Origin: DAIOHQ01 sp036744635
GTDB taxonomy: Bacteria > Planctomycetota > Phycisphaerae > Tepidisphaerales > Tepidisphaeraceae
DNA length: 15,856 bases
Assembly (NCBI GenBank): GCA_036744635.1
Contig: DAIOHQ010000103.1
Location: forward strand, 1 to 15,856
Direction of reading: 5' to 3'
The translations under genes and the position numbers were made by a program. Below the pieces are notes generated by a model that did no database searches, had not been told where the DNA came from, and saw nothing but the letters and a program-made list of their open reading frames with translations. Shown here piece after piece: positions 1 through 7,200 of this stretch (position 1 is its first letter; each line of letters starts with the position of its first letter).

Positions 1-2
1 CT

Positions 3-81
3 TGGCGCTATCGCCAGGGGCGTTTTGACACGCGAACTGCGGAAGTCGGGTTAGCGCTATTGCCGGACTCAATAGCGCTAT
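3..81. repeat. Three GCGCTAT-centred short repeats
   Basis: The heptamer GCGCTAT occurs at 5-11, 54-60 and 75-81. The first lies in a small inverted repeat (TGGCG-ctat-CGCCA, 3-16); the other two are centred on the self-complementary TAGCGCTA (52-59 and 73-80), 21 bases apart. They could be protein-binding sites or debris of a repeat family. No gene is visible around them, so a function cannot be assigned. Confidence 0.35.
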
Positions 82-208
82 TGGGCGGCTCAAAGTGTGC
101 TTTGCCGGAAACAAGATTCCACAAAGTCCCCCGCAAACCAGAGTATCGCATCCATGATCTGATCGGCGTCGGGGCTTCCAACGCCAGTCCCGCGGCCGCT
201 CCATCCAA

Positions 209-244
209 GGCTCGGAAAAAGGTGACGGCTCGGAAAAAGGTGAC
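209..244. repeat. 18-bp perfect tandem duplication
   Basis: The unit GGCTCGGAAAAAGGTGAC is present twice back to back (209-226 and 227-244). The second copy runs directly into the left arm of the hairpin at 241-280. The stretch 1-446 otherwise holds no convincing gene: the short reading frames crossing it have no recognisable protein features and conflict with each other. It may be the degraded end of a mobile or REP-type element upstream of the defence operon. Confidence 0.6.
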
Positions 245-280
245 GCAGGTCGATTGTTCCTTCAGCGCCGACCTGCGTCA
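241..280. repeat. Perfect 12-bp inverted repeat (hairpin)
   Basis: TGACGCAGGTCG (241-252) is the exact reverse complement of CGACCTGCGTCA (269-280), with a 16-nt loop. A partial copy of the right arm and flank (GACCT then CATCTTTG) recurs just downstream near 297-309. It has no trailing T-run, so it is not a typical intrinsic terminator. It resembles REP/IS200-type end structures, but no transposase is present here. Confidence 0.5.
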
Positions 281-446
281 TCTTTGATTGTCCCCAGACC
301 TCATCTTTGCCACGGAGGGAAGGGGACTTTGGCAAAAACTGGGAATAGAGCTTTGAAGGGATGGGGACGCGGGCGCGTGGGTTTGTTGAGACGTGGCCTA
401 TCGAGTACACTGCTGCACTGTTGATTCACCTGCAAACGGGCGGTCC

Positions 447-3400
447 ATGCCAACGAAAAAGAGCAGCACGACGGGGAGCGAGTTGTTCATCGTGGATAAC
501 AGCGATGCGGACTGGAAAGTCCTGCGCTACCTCCACGACTGGTGCCAGATCGCCAAGGGCATCGACATCGCCACCGGTTACTTTGAGATCGGCTCGCTGC
601 TGGCGCTCAAGGATGAGTGGCAGAAGGTGGACGAGATCCGCATCCTGATGGGCGACGAGTGCTCACTGCGCACCAAGGGGGCGTTCGACGCCGGCCTGAC
701 CCAGATCACAAAGACGCTCGATGACAGCATCGAAGCTGAAAAGCAGCACAACGATTTCCTCGTCGGGGTCCCCGCCATCGTCGAAGCCATCCGCGCGGGC
801 AAAATCAAGTGCCGCGTCTACCGCAAGGCCAAGTTCCACGCCAAGGCGTACATAACCCATGCCCGCCTTGAAGTCGTCGGCTCCTCCGCCCTTGTCGGTT
901 CGTCCAACTTCACCTACCCCGGCCTCACTGAGAACATCGAACTGAACGTGCAGATCACCGGCGGTCCGGTGTCGGTCCTGCAGGAGTGGTACGAGGAGCA
1001 TTGGAAGCAGGCCGAAGACATCACACCAGAAATTCTCCGCGTGATCGAGCGGCATGTGCGCGAATATTCGCCATACGAAGTGTACGCCAAGTCGCTCCAG
1101 GAGTTTTTCCGCGGGCACGAGCAGACGGCTTCTGAGTGGGAGAAGGGCACCGGACCGCAGTGCTCCCGCGTTTATCCGATTCTCGATGAGTACCAGAAGG
1201 ATGGCTATCAGCAGCTCAAGAAGATCGCCGAGCGCTATCGCGGCGCCTTCCTCTGTGATGGCGTCGGGCTGGGTAAGACGTTCATCGGACTGATGCTGAT
1301 CGAGTGGCTCGTTGAACACTGCGGCAAGCGCGTCGCCTTGTTCGTCCCAAAGGCCGGGCGCGAGCCGGTCTGGGAAGCGGCCATTTCCCGCTACCTACCG
1401 CATATCGGCGGCGTCTTCGGCCCCGGCTTCGCCATCTACAACCACAGCGACCTGCTTCGCGGCGGCAAATGGCAGCGCGAGTTGGACGAAGTCAAAGAGA
1501 GGGCGCATGCCGTCATCATCGACGAGGCCCACCACTTCCGAAACCCCGGCATCGCGGGCGAGGGAACCAGGCGCCCTTCCCGTTACCGTCGCCTGTACGA
1601 CATTGTGGCGAACAAGGACCTGTTCCTTCTCACCGCTACGCCCGTCAACAATCGGCTCATCGACCTTCAGCACATGATCGAGCTGTTCAGCCGCAAGCAG
1701 GCTGACTACTTCAAGGATGCGCCGCTGGGCATCCATTCGCTCCCCGGCCACTTCCGCATCATTGAAAAGAACCTTGAACGGCTGATGTACGAGAAGTCCG
1801 ACGGCACGGCCGGTGTGTTGACCACCAACCCGGCGGAGGCGGAACAGGTGCTGGGCGACGACGCCCTGTTCCGCAAACTCGTGGTGCAGCGCAGCCGTAC
1901 CTACGTCAAGCAGAGCCAGGAGAAGCACAGCGGGTCCAGCGCCGTCTTTCCCACTCGGGAACCTCCCCGCGTCGCCGCCTATGAGCTGAAGAAAACCTAC
2001 GGCCGCCTGCTGGAGATGGTCGAGAAATCCTTCTCCAAGAAGAAACCGCTCTTCTCCCTGGCCATTTACAATCCGCTTGATTATCCGAAGGAAGGCAAGA
2101 AAATTGAGTTGGCCAATGAGCAATTCCCCGGCGCCACCAAGGGCCGGCAAGGCCAGATCGTCGGCCTGATCCGCACCAGCTTTCTCAAGCGATTTGAAAG
2201 CTCCGCGTCTGCATTCGGCGCATCCTGCGCATCGCTGTTCCGCAAGCTCCTGGCCTGGGTCGAGGTTCACAGCGAGAGCGAAGGTGAGAAGCGCCGATTC
2301 CTGCGATGGAAGAACCAGCATCCCGATCTCGTCGCCCAGGTCGATCGGCAACCGTCGCTCTGGGATGACCCCGAGGCGGATGAGGATATTGACTTCGTAC
2401 CGGAAGAGATGCTTGACGAAGTCGAGAAGCTCGACCATGCCCAATACCGCATCGAGGAAATGCTGGCGGAGACGTACCTCGACCTCGATCAGCTCGCCGA
2501 GTTCCTCAAGGAACTGGGCAAGTTCAAACCCAGCCACGACGACAAGCTCAAGACGCTTATCAAACTCCTGAAGACCGACTCGGTACTCAAGCAGCACAAG
2601 GTGCTGATCTTCAGCGAGTTCATGGACACTGCCCGCTACCTCAAGGAACAGCTTCAGGCGGAGGGAATTGAGGGCGTTGACGAGATCGACTCGGCCGTCA
2701 AGCGCGACCGGGGCGAGATCATCCGCCAGTTCGCGCCATACTATAACGGGATGACCAGCGCCGAGTTGGCTGCCAGGGGACTGGCCGAAATCCGCGTTCT
2801 GATCTCCACCGACGTCCTCTCCGAAGGGCTCAATCTGCAGGATGCGACCCGGCTCATCAACTACGACCTGCACTGGAACCCCGTGCGCCTCATGCAGCGC
2901 ATCGGCCGCGTGGATCGGCGCATGAATCCCGAAACCGAGGCGAGCATTCAGGCCGATCACCCGGATCAGCAGGCGCTCCGCGGCAAGGTTGCCTACTGGA
3001 ACTTCCTGCCTCCGGAAGAGTTGAACGAACTGCTTACCCTCTACAGCCGTGTCACGTTCAAGACGCTGCGAATCAGCAAACTCTTCGGCATTGAGGGCAA
3101 GAAGCTTCTCACCCCCGACGATGACTACCAGGCCCTCAAGGATTTCACCGAAGCCTACGAGGGCCGGGAAACGCCCATCGAAAAGATGCACTTGGAATAT
3201 CAGGAGTTGCTGCGGGCCGATCCCGATCTAGCCGAAAAGCTGGACCGCCTGCCCGGCCGCGTCTTTAGCGGCAAGGAACACCCCAAAGCGGGAACGCAGG
3301 CGGTCTTCTTCTGCTTCGCGCTTCCCGCCCCCAAAGCCGGGATAACCCAGGCCGCTGGCGTGGGCGCAGGCGCGGATTGGACAGAAGATGCCGGCGACAC

Positions 3401-3632
3401 CAAGTGGTATCTGTACGCGTTGGCCACCGAAAGGATCGTGGATGAGCCGACTGAAATCATTGACCTGATTCGCTCGACACCGCGAACCCCGCGCCGCACG
3501 ACGATGCAGCAGCCCTCCCTCGCCGAAATCCGCGCCGCCGTTGAAAAGCACATCAAAAACACCTATCTCAAGGCCGCCCAGGCTCCCGTCGGCGTGCGGC
3601 CGGTACTGAAGGCGTGGATGGAATTGAATTAG
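447..3632 (+). CDS. PLD-domain SNF2/DEAH helicase, first gene of defence-type operon
   Basis: Predicted ATP-dependent DNA translocase of about 1061 residues. Numbering from ATG 447: an N-terminal phospholipase-D-like nuclease region has HAK at 131-133 and GSSN at 151-154; the Asp usually following HxKx4 is His here. Superfamily 2 motifs follow: Walker A DGVGLGKT (271-278), DEAH (359-362), TATP (396-399) and motif VI MQRIGRVDRR (816-825). The fold order PLD, SNF2 N-lobe, helicase C-lobe matches helicases found beside DNA methylases in defence islands (DISARM DrmD and BREX-associated helicases are functional analogues, not claimed orthologues). A GTG at 393 would add 18 residues; ATG 447 is preferred because the conserved sequence starts about 19 residues later. 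The next gene begins 19 nt downstream, so it probably acts with the methyltransferase to sense or cut foreign DNA. The helicase call is firm; the defence role is inferred. Confidence 0.9.
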   Translation: MPTKKSSTTGSELFIVDNSDADWKVLRYLHDWCQIAKGIDIATGYFEIGSLLALKDEWQKVDEIRILMGDECSLRTKGAFDAGLTQITKTLDDSIEAEKQHNDFLVGVPAIVEAIRAGKIKCRVYRKAKFHAKAYITHARLEVVGSSALVGSSNFTYPGLTENIELNVQITGGPVSVLQEWYEEHWKQAEDITPEILRVIERHVREYSPYEVYAKSLQEFFRGHEQTASEWEKGTGPQCSRVYPILDEYQKDGYQQLKKIAERYRGAFLCDGVGLGKTFIGLMLIEWLVEHCGKRVALFVPKAGREPVWEAAISRYLPHIGGVFGPGFAIYNHSDLLRGGKWQRELDEVKERAHAVIIDEAHHFRNPGIAGEGTRRPSRYRRLYDIVANKDLFLLTATPVNNRLIDLQHMIELFSRKQADYFKDAPLGIHSLPGHFRIIEKNLERLMYEKSDGTAGVLTTNPAEAEQVLGDDALFRKLVVQRSRTYVKQSQEKHSGSSAVFPTREPPRVAAYELKKTYGRLLEMVEKSFSKKKPLFSLAIYNPLDYPKEGKKIELANEQFPGATKGRQGQIVGLIRTSFLKRFESSASAFGASCASLFRKLLAWVEVHSESEGEKRRFLRWKNQHPDLVAQVDRQPSLWDDPEADEDIDFVPEEMLDEVEKLDHAQYRIEEMLAETYLDLDQLAEFLKELGKFKPSHDDKLKTLIKLLKTDSVLKQHKVLIFSEFMDTARYLKEQLQAEGIEGVDEIDSAVKRDRGEIIRQFAPYYNGMTSAELAARGLAEIRVLISTDVLSEGLNLQDATRLINYDLHWNPVRLMQRIGRVDRRMNPETEASIQADHPDQQALRGKVAYWNFLPPEELNELLTLYSRVTFKTLRISKLFGIEGKKLLTPDDDYQALKDFTEAYEGRETPIEKMHLEYQELLRADPDLAEKLDRLPGRVFSGKEHPKAGTQAVFFCFALPAPKAGITQAAGVGAGADWTEDAGDTKWYLYALATERIVDEPTEIIDLIRSTPRTPRRTTMQQPSLAEIRAAVEKHIKNTYLKAAQAPVGVRPVLKAWMELN

Positions 3633-3651
3633 GCCGCCAAGGTGAACTGCC

Positions 3652-3936
3652 ATGGATATCCGCTTCCATACCGATCTCGACGGCGAGCCGCATATTCACG
3701 CTCACAACGTCTCGGAGGCGGAGGTTCTGGAAGTCCTGAATCGTCCGCTGGAGCGGATTGCCGGGCGCAACGACAGCTTCATCACCACCGGACGCACGCG
3801 CGGCGGGCGAATTCTCAACGTCATCCACGCGCCTCTGCGCGGTAAAATTGGTATCTTCGTCATCACGGCCTACGATCTGCCCGCCAAACAGATCCGGGCC
3901 TTGAATCGACGACTCAAACGACGGAGACGATCATGA
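3652..3936 (+). CDS. DUF4258-like small protein, probable toxin of a TA pair
   Basis: 94-residue basic protein beginning MDIRFHTDLDGEPHIHAHNV and ending in an Arg-rich tail (LKRRRRS). The pattern of an N-terminal beta strand, His-rich HIHAHNVSEAEV helix, then RTRGGRILNVIHAP and GIFVITAYDL strands fits the DUF4258/BrnT-like RNase-toxin fold family; this is recognised by pattern only. A good AAGGTGA ribosome binding site precedes the ATG. Its stop overlaps the next start by 4 nt (ATGA), the usual arrangement of a toxin-antitoxin pair. It sits inside the helicase-methyltransferase operon, so it could act as an addiction module or as a functional part of the defence system. No catalytic residue can be assigned with confidence. 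Confidence 0.75.
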   Translation: MDIRFHTDLDGEPHIHAHNVSEAEVLEVLNRPLERIAGRNDSFITTGRTRGGRILNVIHAPLRGKIGIFVITAYDLPAKQIRALNRRLKRRRRS

Positions 3937-4205
3937 AGAAAACCCGTCCCACTGGCCCCGCGCCTTCCCCCGCGCCTTCCCCCGCGCCTTCCCCCGCCCG
4001 CCGCCGGCGCGATCCCAGCCCATATCCCAAGGGGTGGAACCGCCAACGGGTGCAGGCGGTCATCGATTACTACGAAAACCAGACCGACGACGAGGCCATC
4101 GCCGAAGCCGAGGCCCAATACAACGCCATCGACTCCACCATGATGCAAATCCCCCGCGCCCTGGTCCCCGCCGTCCAGCGTCTGCTGGCCAAGCGGGCGG
4201 GATAA
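3933..4205 (+). CDS. Small Pro-rich-leader protein, probable antitoxin partner
   Basis: 90-residue protein overlapping the preceding DUF4258-like gene by the tetranucleotide ATGA, implying translational coupling. Residues 1-30 are low complexity (PAPSPAPSPAPSPA, followed by Arg-rich RRRRDP). The conserved-looking core begins at YPKGWNRQRVQAVIDYYENQ, followed by an acidic helix (TDDEAIAEAEAQ) and a C-terminal helix IPRALVPAVQRLLAKR. I recall similar YPxGWN...QTDDEA proteins paired with DUF4258-type toxins, so antitoxin is the likeliest role, but I see no classical DNA-binding motif. 48 nt separate it from the methyltransferase start, so it belongs to the same transcription unit. Confidence 0.72.
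   Translation: MKKTRPTGPAPSPAPSPAPSPARRRRDPSPYPKGWNRQRVQAVIDYYENQTDDEAIAEAEAQYNAIDSTMMQIPRALVPAVQRLLAKRAG
3956..3991 (+). repeat. 12-bp tandem repeat, three units, inside the antitoxin-like gene
   Basis: CCCCGCGCCTTC is repeated exactly three times (3956-3967, 3968-3979, 3980-3991), each unit encoding a Pro-Ala-Pro-Ser step. A fourth partial unit follows. Because the unit is a multiple of three, slippage changes linker length without breaking the frame. Confidence 0.9.
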
Positions 4206-4240
4206 ACGGTATCATCAGCCGCCGATGCCGCATGCACCGA

Positions 4241-4246
4241 AAGGGG
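4241..4246 (+). promoter_or_regulatory. Ribosome binding site that fixes a TTG start
   Basis: AAGGGG lies 7 nt before TTG 4254. The methyltransferase frame has no ATG close to the conserved N-terminus, so this site decides the start. The weak TTG codon may hold methyltransferase output below that of the upstream genes. Confidence 0.65.
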
Positions 4247-4253
4247 TCCGTTC

Positions 4254-7200
4254 TTGTCCAAACAATCTGACGACGCCAAGTCCTTCGAAGCCGCCCTCGC
4301 CGAAATTTCCGACGAGCATTCCTTTATTCAGAAGCTGCTGATCGACCGGCTCAACTGGCCCATCGACGAGAAGGTCAAATCCCTCGGCGACATCGCCTAC
4401 GACTGGGACAAGGAGGAACTCCGCGCCAAGGGGCTCGAGCGCAAGGTCGTGGACGGCCGCATCCGCCAACTGGTGCTCGAAGGCTGCCCGTGGGGCATTT
4501 TTCTCGTCGAGTTCAAAAACCCCGATGTCTTCTCCTCCGGCCGGGGCATGACCGTGCCGCTGCGGCAAATCCTCAGCGGCCTGGTCCCCAAGCAGCGCAA
4601 ATCCGCCAATCTCCCCAGCTTCTTCCGCCAGCACCTTTTGTTCATCTGCACCCACGACTACCGCTCATTCCGCTTCGTCCATTTCAAGGACCCCGGCGAG
4701 GCCTTTAAGCAGCCCACCCTCGCCAGCTTCGGCTGGTGGCCGGGCGACTCGGTCAAGACCGTCAGCGCCTATAACCTCCCCCATCTGCGCTATCTCGCCG
4801 ACTCCGCCACCGTGGATGACTGGCTCGCCGACTGGACCGCCGCCTTCGACGTCGAGCGGGTCACCAAACGGTTCTACGAAGACTACAAGGCGATCCACGC
4901 CCTCTTCAGCGGCGACCAGCTCAAGGGCGTCGCCGATGCCACCGAACGCGCCTGGCTCGCCTCGGTGCTGCTCAACCGCCTGATGTTCGTCTACTTTCTC
5001 CAGAAAAAAGGGTTTCTCGACGGCGGGGATGAATCCTATCTGGAAAAGAAGCTCGCCGCCTCCAAAATTGCCGGTAAAGATCGTTTTTACAATGACTTCC
5101 TCACCGGGCTGTTCTTCGAGGGCTTCGCCCGCCCGGAAGACAAGCGCTCCGCCGCCGCCATCAAAAAACTCGGCTCCATCCGCTACCTCAACGGCGGCCT
5201 GTTTCTCCCGCACCGCATCGAGCAGGATGCCGCGAAAACGGGCAAAACCATCACCCTGCCCGACTCCGTCTTCGCCGAGCTGTTCAAGCTCTTCGCCGGC
5301 TTCTCCTGGAACCTCAACGACAAGCCCGGCGGGCAGGACAACGAGATCAACCCCGATGTCCTCGGCTACATCGTCGAGAAATACATCAACCAGAAGGCCT
5401 TCGGGGCCTACTACACCCGCCCGGAGATCACCGGCTATCTCTGCGAGCGCACCATTCACCGCCTGATCCTCGACGCCATCAACACCCCCGCCGCCCTTCT
5501 TTCCCCCTCGCCCGGTACTCCGGGAGAGGGCAGGGGTGAGGGTCTGCAGGGTCTTCTCTCCAAAGCCGGCTTGCCCATCCGTTGCTACAAGACCGTCGGC
5601 GAGATGCTCAAAAAACTCGATGATGCCACCGCCACCAAGCTGCTCGATCAAGTCCTTCCCGGCCTCTCCCTGCTCGATCCCGCCTGCGGCTCGGGGGCCT
5701 TTCTGGTCGCGGCCATGAAGACGCTCATTGACATTTACAGCTTCATCTTCGGCTGGATCAAGTTCAACGGTTCGGCGGAACTCAAAAACCGCCTGAAGAA
5801 GATCGACACCGATCACCCCTCGCTCGACTACTTCATCAAGAAGCGGATCATCACCGACAACCTCTTCGGCGTGGACATCATGGAGGAGGCCGTCGAGATC
5901 GCCCGCCTGCGCCTCTTCCTCGCCCTGGTCGCCAGCGCCAACCAGGTCGATGAACTCGAGCCCCTCCCCAACATCGACTTCAACATCCTCCGCGGCAATT
6001 CCCTCATCGGCCTGCTCAACGTCGATCCCAGCGGCTTCGACCAGAAGAACCTCTTCCTCCCTCCCTACGCCAAGGTGTTGGCCGACCGCAACCGCGAGCT
6101 GGACATCTACCGCCACACCGGCAGCTATGCCGATGACCTCACCGCCCAGCGCGACCGCATCGCCGATGTGAACACCAAGGCCCAGGATACGCTCGATGAG
6201 ATGCTGCTGGCCGACTTCGCCAACCTGGGCATCAAGTACGAACAGGCCACCTGGGATGATGCCAAAGGGGCCGAGGGCAAGCCCAAAAAGCGCCCCCTGG
6301 CCATCGCCGACATGCAGGCCCTGCACCCCTTCCACTGGGCCTTCGCGTTTGACAAAGTCATGGCCCGCGGCGGCTTCGACGCCATCATCACCAACCCGCC
6401 CTGGGAGATCGTCAAGCCCAATGGCAAGGAGTTCTTCGAGGAATACTCCGATCTGGTCACCAAGAAGAGCATGTCCATCCACGATTTTCAGGAGGAGCAG
6501 GGCAAGCTGCTCAAGGACAAGGATATCCGCCCCGCCTGGCTGGACTACCTCAGCGGCTATCCCCACCAGAGCGCCTACTTCCGCAGCGCCCCGGAATACG
6601 CCCACCAGATCGGCACGATGAACGGCAAGAAGGTCGGCTCCGACCTGAATTTGTACAAGCTGTTCACCGAGCGCTGCTTCCGCCTGCTGCGGGATGGCGG
6701 GCAGTGCGGCATCGTTATCCCCTCGGGCATCTACACCGACCTGGGGGCCAAGCAGTTGCGGATCATGCTGTTCGAGCAGGGAACGATTGACTCGCTCTTC
6801 TGCATCGAGAACCGCCGAGGCGTGTTCGAGGATGTTCATCGGATGTTCAAGTTCGTCGTCCTCACCTTCGCCCGCGGCGGGCACACGGCGACATTCCCGG
6901 CGGCCTTCATGCGCCATGATGTCGGGGAACTGGAGCGCTTCCCGGCCGAGGGCGCGCTGCCGATCTCGGTGGACCTGGTGCGCAAGCTCTCCCCCGATTC
7001 CCTCTCGGTCATGGAATTCAAGCAGCCCATCGACGTCCAGATCGCCCAAAAGATGCTCCGCTTCCCCCTGCTGGGGGAGGATGTGCCGGGGAAGTGGAAG
7101 CTGTCGCTGACGGCTGAATTCCACATGACCAACGACAGCGACCTGTTTCACACCGCCCCCGCCCCCGGCCGCCTGTCGCTGTACGAGGGGAAGATGATCT

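Noticed and set aside
60..410. Short open frames on both strands before the helicase
   Set aside because: They overlap one another, run through repeats and hairpins, and show no conserved pattern or good ribosome binding site.
393..446. Upstream GTG start for the helicase
   Set aside because: The extra 18 residues (AYRVHCCTVDSPANGRS) look non-coding and ATG 447 lies just before the conserved region; not fully excluded.
1395..3191. 598-residue minus-strand open frame opposite the helicase
   Set aside because: Antisense shadow of conserved helicase motifs; no domains recognised.
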